Shown here: positions 7,223 to 13,280 of the stretch, piece after piece
Layout: each line of letters opens with the position of its first letter
Position numbering within the stretch: position 1 is the first letter of the stretch
NCBI GenBank assembly: GCA_035601195.1
Contig: DATNOU010000153.1
Coordinates: forward strand, 1 to 15,393
Direction of reading: 5' to 3'
Length of the DNA: 15,393 nucleotides
Origin: JAIBJP01 sp035601195
Lineage (GTDB): Bacteria; Actinomycetota; Thermoleophilia; Gaiellales; Gaiellaceae
Notes under the pieces: model-generated
What the model was told of the DNA's origin: nothing
The model's input: the letters and a program-made list of their open reading frames with translations, nothing else
Databases searched by the model: none
Made by a program: the position numbers and the translations under genes

Positions 7223-8832
7223 GAAGTGGGAGCCCACATCCGAAGCAGGACGGGAAGATGGACGAGCGCCGGGCCGTCCTGAGCGAACGCCCGCTCGAGC
7301 GCCTCGCCCAGGTCGTCGGGAGTCGTCCGCTCGGCCGGCACGCCGAAGGCCTCCGCGACCGCGACGAAGTCGGGCTCCGCCAGGTCGACGGCGGTGGTCT
7401 CCCCGAAGGAGTGGCGCTGGTACTCCCGCAGGATCCCGTAGCCGCCGTCGTCGATCACGAGCACGACTGTGTCGAGGCCGTGCTGGCGCGCCGTTGCCAG
7501 CTCCTGGATCCCGTAGAGGAAGCCGCCGTCGCCGACGACCGCCAAGGTGTGCGAGCCGGCCGCCGACGCGCCCAGGGCCGCCGGCCATGCGTAGCCGAGC
7601 GTGCCGGATCCGAGGGGGTAGAGGAAGCGCCGCGGCTCCGAGACTGGGAAGTGGGCGGCCGCCCAGTAGGCAAGGATGGTCATGTCCCAGGCGGTTACGG
7701 TTTGGGGGGGAACCGCGGCGCGGATGGTTTTCAGGAGACTGCGCTCGAGTTCGCGGTCCTGCTCGACGAGGCCGTTCTCGACCCGCTCCCGGGCTCGCGC
7801 GGCCCTCGAAGCGCCGTCGCGGGCCTTCCCCTCGACGTGAGGGAGGAGGGCGTTCAGCGTCCACTTGGCGTCGCCGACAAGAGCGAGCGCCGGGTACGTC
7901 GAGCCGATGCGCTCGCTCGCCGCGTCGATCTGCACCAGCTTCCCTGACAGCGCCAGCTGGTATTGCGCCGTCGTCTCGGCGCCCAGCTCCGTGCCGACCG
8001 CCAGAACCACGTCGGCGTTCTCGAGGACCTCCTTGAAGGCGGCCTCGTCGCAGGCGGAGCCGAGCGAGAGCGGATCGTCGGCCGGAAACGCCCCCTTGCC
8101 CATGTAGGTCGTGGCGACTGGAGCATCGAGCGCCCGGGCGAGCTCCGCGAGCTCCTCCCACGCATGGGAGCGCAGCGTGCCGCCCCCCGCCCAGATCACC
8201 GGCCGCTCGGACTCGTTCAGCAGCCGTGCCGCCTCTTCGAGCGTGTGAGGAGGAACGGCCGGGTCCGGTGAGATCGGGGCGAGCCCCTTCACGGAAGCGA
8301 CGTCAGTTTCTTCGGTGAGCAAGTCGACCGGGATCTCGACGAACACGGGCCCGCTCGGCGGGAGAAGGGCCGTGGCCCAGGCGTTGCTCAGCAGCTCGGG
8401 AACCTCCTCGGCGGAGGTTGCTCGGGCGGCCCACTTCACGACCGGGGAGAACGACGCAAGCTGATCGCCGAGCTCGTGAAGATAACCGCGGCCTCGCCCG
8501 ATCAGCTCGCGTGGGATCTGGCTTGCGATCGCGACGACGGGGACGTGGGCGCTCGCGGCCTCCATGAGCGCCGCAAGCGAGACGAGCGCGCCTGGGCCCG
8601 TCGAGAGCAGGAGCACGGCGGGCGAGCCCTTTGTGCGGGCGTATCCGTCGGCGGCGAAGCCGGCGTTCAGCTCGGTACGGAAGCCGATCGTCCGGATCGA
8701 GCTGGTCCGCAGACCCTCCCAGACAGCCAGCGCATGAATGCCCGGAACGCCGAAGGCGACCTCGGCGCCGAGTGCCTCGAGCGTCTCCGCGACGAGCACT
8801 CCGCCCGTACGCGCTTTGACCGCTTGCGCCAC
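7219..8832 (-). CDS. Thiamine diphosphate-dependent enzyme, acetolactate synthase/2-oxoacid decarboxylase family
   Basis: A 537-residue enzyme with the three-domain layout of the acetolactate synthase/benzoylformate decarboxylase superfamily: a PYR domain with the ThDP-activating Glu54 in FRTELNAGFAADGYAR, a central domain, and a PP domain with GDGGF at 434-438. The metal-binding tail, usually NN or ND, reads DD (461-462). No acetolactate synthase small subunit is adjacent, so an anabolic role is unlikely. Its partner is an aminotransferase, as in the arginine transaminase route (AruH/AruI) and Ehrlich-type pathways, so decarboxylation of a 2-oxo acid to an aldehyde is my best guess. A carboligase or sulfoacetaldehyde/phosphonopyruvate-type function remains possible. 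The start is GTG 8832, chosen because the domain begins directly after it. It is first in the minus-strand unit. Confidence 0.88.
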   Translation of the reverse strand: MAQAVKARTGGVLVAETLEALGAEVAFGVPGIHALAVWEGLRTSSIRTIGFRTELNAGFAADGYARTKGSPAVLLLSTGPGALVSLAALMEAASAHVPVVAIASQIPRELIGRGRGYLHELGDQLASFSPVVKWAARATSAEEVPELLSNAWATALLPPSGPVFVEIPVDLLTEETDVASVKGLAPISPDPAVPPHTLEEAARLLNESERPVIWAGGGTLRSHAWEELAELARALDAPVATTYMGKGAFPADDPLSLGSACDEAAFKEVLENADVVLAVGTELGAETTAQYQLALSGKLVQIDAASERIGSTYPALALVGDAKWTLNALLPHVEGKARDGASRAARARERVENGLVEQDRELERSLLKTIRAAVPPQTVTAWDMTILAYWAAAHFPVSEPRRFLYPLGSGTLGYAWPAALGASAAGSHTLAVVGDGGFLYGIQELATARQHGLDTVVLVIDDGGYGILREYQRHSFGETTAVDLAEPDFVAVAEAFGVPAERTTPDDLGEALERAFAQDGPALVHLPVLLRMWAPTS

Positions 8833-8844
8833 AGGCGCGATCCT
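8816..8844 (+). promoter_or_regulatory. Candidate promoter for the TMADH-like gene unit
   Basis: TTGACC (8816-8821, five of six matches to the -35 consensus) is followed after exactly 17 nt by GATCCT (8839-8844), a weak -10 box. Transcription would start near 8851, leaving about 4 nt of leader before ATG 8855, which has no Shine-Dalgarno sequence. The -35 box lies inside the coding region of the divergent gene. The -10 box occupies almost the same bases as the minus-strand -10 candidate. Confidence 0.4.
8826..8838. repeat. Perfect inverted repeat in the divergent promoter region (candidate operator)
   Basis: GCGCC-ACA-GGCGC is a perfect 5-bp-arm inverted repeat. It sits within the -35/-10 spacer of the plus-strand promoter candidate and covers the GTG start codon of the ThDP enzyme. 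A protein bound here could block both units. In a GC-rich genome short repeats like this also arise by chance, so the operator reading is tentative. Confidence 0.35.
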
Positions 8845-8845
8845 A
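8840..8845 (-). promoter_or_regulatory. Candidate -10 box for the minus-strand catabolic unit (possible leaderless start)
   Basis: TAGGAT fits the actinobacterial TANNNT -10 pattern and lies 7 nt upstream of the GTG at 8832, the spacing expected when transcription begins at the start codon. No convincing -35 box is present at 16-18 nt. AGGA within the same hexamer could instead act as a ribosome-binding site with 8 nt spacing, in which case the promoter lies further upstream inside the neighbouring gene. Confidence 0.4.
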
Positions 8846-8854
8846 TCCCGGCCG

Positions 8855-10945
8855 ATGCCGCGTGATCCCCGCCACGACATCCTCTTCGAGCCCCTTCAGG
8901 TTGGCCCGAAGACGCTCCGGAACCGCTTCTACGCGGTCCCGCACTGCACGGGCTTCGGTAGCGAGAAGCCGGCTTCGCAGGCTCGCTTCCGCGCAACGAA
9001 GGCCGAAGGAGGCTGGGCCGCCGTCTGCACCGAGGAGGCGCTCGTCAGCGTGGATTCGGATTTCTGGCCGGTCTTCTCGACGCGAATCTGGGACGACGAC
9101 GACCTCCGCAATCTCTCGGTCATGTGCGAGGAAGCCCACGCGCACGGCTCGCTCGCCGGGATCGAGCTCGCCCACGGCGGCGCGCACGCCCGCGCGCGCG
9201 ACGCCCGTGTGCCGGCCGTTGCGCCCTCGCAGCTCGCGAGCGACTACGAGCCCTTCGTGATTCCGAAGGCGATGCAGCTGGAGGACATCCGCCGCGTCCG
9301 AGACGACTGGGTTGCGGCCGCGCGGCGCTCCCGCGACGCGGGCTTCGACATCGTCTACGTCTACGGTGGGCACAGCTACCTCCCGCTCCAGTTTCTCTCG
9401 CCCTACTACAACCACCGCAGCGACGAATACGGGGGCTCACTCGAGAACCGCGCCCGCTTCTGGCTGGAGACCCTCGAAGCCGTTCGCGAGGCGATCGGCG
9501 ACGAATGCGCGATCGCCGTCCGCTTCTGCATCGAAGCGCTCGGCCCGGCAGGCGTCGAGCTGGAGGAGGGCCTCGGCTTCGTCGGCCTCGCCGATCACCT
9601 GGTCGACCTGTGGGACGTCAACATCGGCTCGATCACCGAATGGTCGAAGGACTCGGGGTCTTCGCGCTTCTTTGCCGAGGGCTACCAGCTCGAGTGGACG
9701 AGTCGCGTCCGCGAGGTCACCGCCAAGCCGATCGTCGGCGTCGGCCGCCTGACGAATCCCGATCGCATGGCCGAGATCGTCGCGAGCGGCGCCTGGGACC
9801 TGATCGGCGCGGCGCGGCCTTCGATCTCCGACCCCTTCCTCCCCAAGAAGATCGAGGAGGGCCGCTACGGAGAGATCCGGGAGTGCATCGGCTGCAACAT
9901 CTGCGCCGCCGGAGCCGAGTACGGCAACCAGATCCGCTGCACGCAGAACGCGACCGCGGGAGAGGAGTATCGCCGTAGCTGGCACCCGGAGCGGTTCGAG
10001 CCCGCGGCGAACGCGGACCGGGACGTCCTCGTCGTCGGGGCGGGTCCAGCCGGGATGGAATGCGCGATCGTGCTCGGCAAGCGCGGCATGCGGCGCGTGC
10101 ACCTTCTCGAGGCCGAGGAGGAGATCGGCGGGATCATGCGCTGGATCCCGCGGCTCCCCGGTCTGGGTGAGTGGGGCCGCGTCCTCAACTGGCGCGCCGT
10201 GCAGCTGCAGAACCTTCGGAACGTCGAGGTGATCACCGGCACCCGGCTCGATGCCACAGCGATACGTGAGTACGGCGCCGAGATCGTCGTTGTGGCGACG
10301 GGCGCCCGCTGGGCCGGCGACGGAATCAACTTCCTCACGCACGAGCCGATCCCCGGGGCCGATCCGTCCCTCCCTCACGTGCTGACGCCGGAGCAGGTGA
10401 TGCTGGAGGGGAAAGTCCCGTCCGGGAAGCGCGTCGTCGTCTTCGACGCGGACGGCTACTTCATGGCCCCGGGGCTCGCGGAGAAGCTGGTCGCTGACGG
10501 CTTCGAGGTGGAGCTCGTCACGTGCCACGATCTCGTCTCGCCGCTCTCCGACGAGACCCTCGAGGGCGCGCTCCTGCGCCAACATCTCCATGACACGGGC
10601 ATCGGGATGCGGACCGGCACGCTGTTGACGGGTATCCAGCCGGGCCAGCTGACGGCACGAGATCACGTGGGCGACCCGCTTGAGCTTGAAGCCGACGCGG
10701 TCGTCCTCGTGACGCAGCGGCTCTCGAATGAGGGCCTCTTCCTCAGCCTGAAAAAGAACGAAGACGCGCTTACCGCGGAAGGGATCGAGGCGGTGTACCG
10801 GATCGGAGATTGCGTCGCCCCCCGACTGATCGCCGAGGCGGTCTTCGAGGGCCACCGGCTCGCCCGCGAGATCGACTGTGACGATCCGGCGATTCCCCTT
10901 CCCTACAGGCGCGAGCGTCTCGTCCTCGAGCGGGTCGCTACGTGA
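8855..10945 (+). CDS. Trimethylamine dehydrogenase-family FMN/4Fe-4S flavoprotein (amine dehydrogenase or N-demethylase)
   Basis: A 696-residue protein collinear with trimethylamine dehydrogenase (TMADH; about 729 residues). The N-terminal TIM barrel opens with DPRHDILFEPLQVGPKTLRN; Cys31 in PHCTG matches the cysteine that forms 6-S-cysteinyl-FMN, and Tyr170, His173 and Asp266 match catalytic Tyr169, His172 and Asp267. Cys344, 347, 350 and 362 (ECIGCNIC plus RCTQNATAGEEYRR) bind the 4Fe-4S cluster. A C-terminal nucleotide-binding half starts at VLVVGAGPAG. Of the aromatic substrate bowl, Trp264 is kept as Trp263, but Tyr60 becomes Glu61 and Trp355 becomes Ala354, so trimethylamine is an unlikely substrate. 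Relatives include dimethylamine and histamine dehydrogenases and N-methylproline demethylase. The start ATG 8855 aligns with the TMADH N-terminus; the frame extending to 8738 is inside the divergent gene. It is translationally coupled to the next gene by GTGA. Confidence 0.92.
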   Translation: MPRDPRHDILFEPLQVGPKTLRNRFYAVPHCTGFGSEKPASQARFRATKAEGGWAAVCTEEALVSVDSDFWPVFSTRIWDDDDLRNLSVMCEEAHAHGSLAGIELAHGGAHARARDARVPAVAPSQLASDYEPFVIPKAMQLEDIRRVRDDWVAAARRSRDAGFDIVYVYGGHSYLPLQFLSPYYNHRSDEYGGSLENRARFWLETLEAVREAIGDECAIAVRFCIEALGPAGVELEEGLGFVGLADHLVDLWDVNIGSITEWSKDSGSSRFFAEGYQLEWTSRVREVTAKPIVGVGRLTNPDRMAEIVASGAWDLIGAARPSISDPFLPKKIEEGRYGEIRECIGCNICAAGAEYGNQIRCTQNATAGEEYRRSWHPERFEPAANADRDVLVVGAGPAGMECAIVLGKRGMRRVHLLEAEEEIGGIMRWIPRLPGLGEWGRVLNWRAVQLQNLRNVEVITGTRLDATAIREYGAEIVVVATGARWAGDGINFLTHEPIPGADPSLPHVLTPEQVMLEGKVPSGKRVVVFDADGYFMAPGLAEKLVADGFEVELVTCHDLVSPLSDETLEGALLRQHLHDTGIGMRTGTLLTGIQPGQLTARDHVGDPLELEADAVVLVTQRLSNEGLFLSLKKNEDALTAEGIEAVYRIGDCVAPRLIAEAVFEGHRLAREIDCDDPAIPLPYRRERLVLERVAT

Positions 10946-12012
10946 TCGACTGCGATATCCACCCGCAGATCGGAGATCCCGAGGAGCTCCTTGCCCACGT
11001 GGAGACGGGGCAGCGGGACTGGTTCCGCGGCCAGCCGTACGTCGGGCTCCCGGGCTACTCGTGGAGCCATCCGTCGTCCTGGTACCGGCAGGACCTCGCT
11101 GCCGACGGCCGCCCGCCGGGAGCGGATGTGGAGGCCGTGCAGAGAGAGCTGCTCGATCCCAGCGGGACCGCCGCCGGAGTGCTGAACGCCGACGACGCCG
11201 TGCTCGTCTCGCTGATGCCGAGCCCCTACCGCGCGGCAGCGCTCGCCCGGGCGCACAACGACTGGATCCGGGAGCGCTGGCTCGAGCGCGATGCGCGCCT
11301 GCGCGGGGCGATCGTCTGCCCGGCCCAAGACCCCGAGGAGGCTGCGCGGGAGATCCGTCGAGCCGGCGAGGACTCGCGCTTCGTCCAGGTCGTTCTCTGT
11401 GGCGGCTCCGAACGGCCCTACGGCGAGCCTCGCTACCTCCCGATCTTCGAGGCCGCGACCGAGCTCGGTCTGCCGGTGGCGATCCACGCCGGCGGCGAGG
11501 GGATGGGGATCGCTGCGCCTCCGGGCGGCGCCGGCCCGGTCACCTTCTACATCGAGTGGCACACCCTCGGCTCTGCCTGCAGCATCATGGCTCACCTCGT
11601 CTCCCTGCTCGTCCACGGGACCTTCGAGCGGCTGCCGTCGCTCAACGTGCTCCTGATCGAGGGAGGGATCGCCTGGCTGCCGGGGATCCTCTGGCGGCTG
11701 GACACCAACTGGCGGGCGCTCCGCTCTGACACCCCTTGGCTAGAGCGCAAGCCCAGCGAGGTGGCGCGGGAGTACGTCCGCTTTTCCACGCAGCCGCTCG
11801 AGCACACCGACGGCCACGACGAGCTGCTCTGGGAGATGCTCGAGGCCGCCGGCGCTCCCGACGTCCTCTGCTTTGCCTCGGACTATCCGCACTGGGATTT
11901 CGACGACCCGGGCTTCTTGCTCAAGCGGCTGCCCGAGGCCTGGCGCGAGCGCATCCTGCACGAGAACGCGGCGTCGCTCTACGGCGAACGCCTTGGCCTC
12001 GTCGCGGCATGA
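10942..12012 (+). CDS. Amidohydrolase family protein (amidohydrolase_2/ACMSD-like metal-dependent hydrolase)
   Basis: A 356-residue TIM-barrel metallohydrolase of the amidohydrolase-2 group, whose members cleave C-N bonds or decarboxylate aromatic acids. The first strand carries DCDIHP (residues 3-8) as metal ligands, the barrel continues with AIHAGGEG (His182) and LLIEGG (Glu240), and it closes with FASDYPHWD, whose Asp314 and His317 are typical of this group. GTG 10942 overlaps the TGA of the TMADH-like gene (GTGA), so translation is coupled. The downstream Rieske ferredoxin overlaps in turn. Amidohydrolases of this DCDxHP style are often found beside Rieske proteins in actinobacterial genomes, which I recall rather than can show. 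A role in hydrolysing or decarboxylating a pathway intermediate is inferred. Confidence 0.87.
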   Translation: MIDCDIHPQIGDPEELLAHVETGQRDWFRGQPYVGLPGYSWSHPSSWYRQDLAADGRPPGADVEAVQRELLDPSGTAAGVLNADDAVLVSLMPSPYRAAALARAHNDWIRERWLERDARLRGAIVCPAQDPEEAAREIRRAGEDSRFVQVVLCGGSERPYGEPRYLPIFEAATELGLPVAIHAGGEGMGIAAPPGGAGPVTFYIEWHTLGSACSIMAHLVSLLVHGTFERLPSLNVLLIEGGIAWLPGILWRLDTNWRALRSDTPWLERKPSEVAREYVRFSTQPLEHTDGHDELLWEMLEAAGAPDVLCFASDYPHWDFDDPGFLLKRLPEAWRERILHENAASLYGERLGLVAA

Positions 12013-12356
12013 GCGGCTGGCACGACGTCGGCTCGCTCGCCGATCTCGAGCGAGACGGCCACGTCGTAGCCCGAGTGGAAGGGCGTGAGGTCGGCGTCGT
12101 GGCGGTGGGTGGGGAGCTTCGCGGCGTGCGCAACCGCTGTCCGCACCATGGCGGTCCGCTCTGTCTCGGGACCGTCGAGCAGCGCGTCACGGGGCGGCCG
12201 GGTGGCTACGACCTCACTGGGGAGCTGGTCCTGCGCTGTCCCTGGCACGGCTGGGAGTTCGACCCGGTCACGGGTGCCTGCCTCGACGATCCGGCGTTCC
12301 GCGTCGCTGTCTACCCGGCCAAGGTCGACGGCGAGCGTGTTCTCGTTGACTTGTAA
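12009..12356 (+). CDS. Rieske [2Fe-2S] ferredoxin-like protein
   Basis: A 115-residue single-domain Rieske protein. Cys44-Pro-His46 and Cys77-Pro-Trp-His80 supply the two cysteine and two histidine ligands of a [2Fe-2S] cluster. The segment between the two ligand pairs is 30 residues, clearly longer than the roughly 15-17 of classical Rieske ferredoxins, and contains a Gly-rich loop. There is no signal peptide or membrane segment, so it is a soluble electron carrier. The start ATG 12009 overlaps the amidohydrolase stop (ATGA). It could donate electrons to the Rieske oxygenase at the other end of the divergent unit, or to a partner outside the window; no reductase gene is visible. The end of its coding region contains the -35 box of the next gene. 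Confidence 0.9.
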   Translation: MSGWHDVGSLADLERDGHVVARVEGREVGVVAVGGELRGVRNRCPHHGGPLCLGTVEQRVTGRPGGYDLTGELVLRCPWHGWEFDPVTGACLDDPAFRVAVYPAKVDGERVLVDL

Positions 12357-12374
12357 GGTAGTCCCAGGTACCTT
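12346..12374 (+). promoter_or_regulatory. Promoter of the padR-type gene, probably giving a leaderless mRNA
   Basis: TTGACT (12346-12351) and TACCTT (12369-12374) are separated by exactly 17 nt, a near-canonical sigma-70/SigA-type promoter with a TANNNT -10. The ATG at 12382 begins 7 nt after the -10 box, where transcription normally initiates, and no Shine-Dalgarno sequence precedes it. The mRNA is therefore probably leaderless. The -35 box lies within the last codons of the Rieske gene, so the regulator can be expressed apart from the unit upstream. Confidence 0.65.
12355..12374. repeat. Inverted repeat overlapping the padR -10 box (candidate autoregulatory operator)
   Basis: AAGGTA (12355-12360), an 8-nt spacer, and TACCTT (12369-12374) form a perfect 6-bp-arm inverted repeat. 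The right arm is the -10 hexamer itself. PadR-family dimers often bind dyads of this size over their own promoters and repress until released by a ligand, so this is the natural operator candidate. A GTAC-N6-GTAC element at 12368-12381 overlaps its right half. Confidence 0.5.
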
Positions 12375-12381
12375 GTAGTAC

Positions 12382-12723
12382 ATGGTAGCTCAGCAAGACG
12401 CCCTTCTTGCGCAAATGCGGCGGGGCACACTCCAGTACTGCGTGCTCTCGTTGCTCGCGGATGAGGAGCGGTACGGGTTCGATCTCGTCCGCGGTCTCGC
12501 CGAAACGGACGGGATGGTCACGAGCGAGGGCACGATCTATCCCCTGCTGAGCCGCCTGCGCCGGGACGGGCTCGTCGAGTCCACCTGGCAGGAATCGCCT
12601 GCCGGCCCGCCGCGCCGCTATTACCGCTTGACCGACAGCGGGCGGGCGGCGCTCGAAGGGTTCCGGCTGGAATGGCGCCGGTTCCGTGACGCAGTCGATC
12701 ACTTCGTAGAGAGGACGGCATGA
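12382..12723 (+). CDS. PadR family transcriptional regulator
   Basis: A 113-residue winged-helix regulator. The pattern is typical of PadR proteins: MRRGTLQYCVLSLLA opening helix, YGFDLVRGL, TSEGTIYPLLSRLRRDGLVES recognition helix and wing, then PPRRYYRLTDSGR and a C-terminal dimerisation helix. The size corresponds to the short PadR subfamily 2. The ATG at 12382 fits a leaderless transcript, and the stop overlaps the next gene as ATGA. PadR genes directly followed by a HAAS-domain membrane protein are a common pair in Gram-positive bacteria, often tied to membrane or drug stress. It may therefore be independent of the amine locus upstream, although local control of that locus cannot be excluded. 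Confidence 0.95.
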   Translation: MVAQQDALLAQMRRGTLQYCVLSLLADEERYGFDLVRGLAETDGMVTSEGTIYPLLSRLRRDGLVESTWQESPAGPPRRYYRLTDSGRAALEGFRLEWRRFRDAVDHFVERTA

Positions 12724-13280
12724 CCATGAAATCGACGGCTGACAGGCTGGTCGAGGACTACCTCAAGCGCTTGAATCGTGAGCTCGAGGGTGTTCCGCGG
12801 ACGCGCCGAAACGAGCTCGTCGAGGAGATCTCCGAGCACATCGCCGAAGCGCGGGCGGGACTCGAGGATGAACGCGAAGCGGAAATTCGGACGCTGCTCG
12901 ATCGGCTCGGAGATCCGGCCGAGATCGCCGCGGAAGCCCGCGAGCGCTTCGGAGTGCAAAGGCGGCAGAGCAACTGGCTCGACATCGCAGCGCTCGTCTT
13001 TCTCCTGGTCGGAGGCCTCATTCTCCCCGTGATCGGCTGGTTCATCGGTGTCGTCCTCCTGTGGGCCTCGTCGGCGTGGACGACCGGCGAGAAGCTGATC
13101 GGTACGCTGGTCGTGCCGGGCGGTCTTGTACTACCTCTGGGCCTTGCGGTGGCGGCGTCCTCCACGGCCCTCACCCCAATCCTGAGCGCGGCCCTCGGGA
13201 TCGTTCTGCTTCTTGCTCCACTTCTGACGACGGCGTTTCTCGCCCATCGGATGCGGAGCCGAGAGGTAGCGGTCGCCTAG
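12720..13280 (+). CDS. HAAS (DUF1700-like) domain membrane protein paired with PadR
   Basis: A 186-residue protein. Residues 1-80 form a charged helical HAAS-type domain (LVEDYLKRLNREL, RRNELVEEISEHIAEAR, LLDRLGDPAEIAAEAR), the alpha-helical module usually encoded next to PadR. The rest holds about three to four hydrophobic segments, near residues 86-120, 128-148 and 155-175, with a short basic tail, so it is a cytoplasmic-membrane protein. The start ATG 12720 overlaps the PadR stop by 4 nt; ATG 12726 is an alternative, and GAGAGGA upstream suits either. Its function is unknown; in the family the HAAS domain is thought to relate to PadR signalling. The stop codon shares CTAG with the convergent gene. 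Confidence 0.85.
   Translation: MTMKSTADRLVEDYLKRLNRELEGVPRTRRNELVEEISEHIAEARAGLEDEREAEIRTLLDRLGDPAEIAAEARERFGVQRRQSNWLDIAALVFLLVGGLILPVIGWFIGVVLLWASSAWTTGEKLIGTLVVPGGLVLPLGLAVAASSTALTPILSAALGIVLLLAPLLTTAFLAHRMRSREVAVA

Noticed and set aside
7223..8161. Large N-terminal extension of the aminotransferase frame, which would give a 692-residue fusion
   Set aside because: The extension is Arg/Gly-rich out-of-frame reading of the ThDP enzyme gene; the aminotransferase domain starts right after the GTGA overlap.
7219..8832. Annotation of the ThDP enzyme as the acetolactate synthase large subunit ilvB
   Set aside because: No regulatory small subunit or ilvC/leu genes are adjacent, and the context is catabolic transport; only the superfamily is supported.
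9437..10855. A 472-codon open frame on the minus strand opposite the TMADH-like gene
   Set aside because: It lies wholly antisense to a gene with strong family motifs, has no ribosome site or recognisable domain, and long antisense frames are expected at this GC content.
11736..12008. Extension of the Rieske ferredoxin into a 206-residue protein
   Set aside because: The extra sequence is the amidohydrolase gene read in another frame; ATG 12009 forms an ATGA overlap and directly precedes the Rieske domain.
12341..12381. A rho-independent terminator after the Rieske ferredoxin gene
   Set aside because: The AAGGTA dyad has short arms and an 8-nt loop and no T-run follows; it overlaps a good promoter, so an operator is the better reading.
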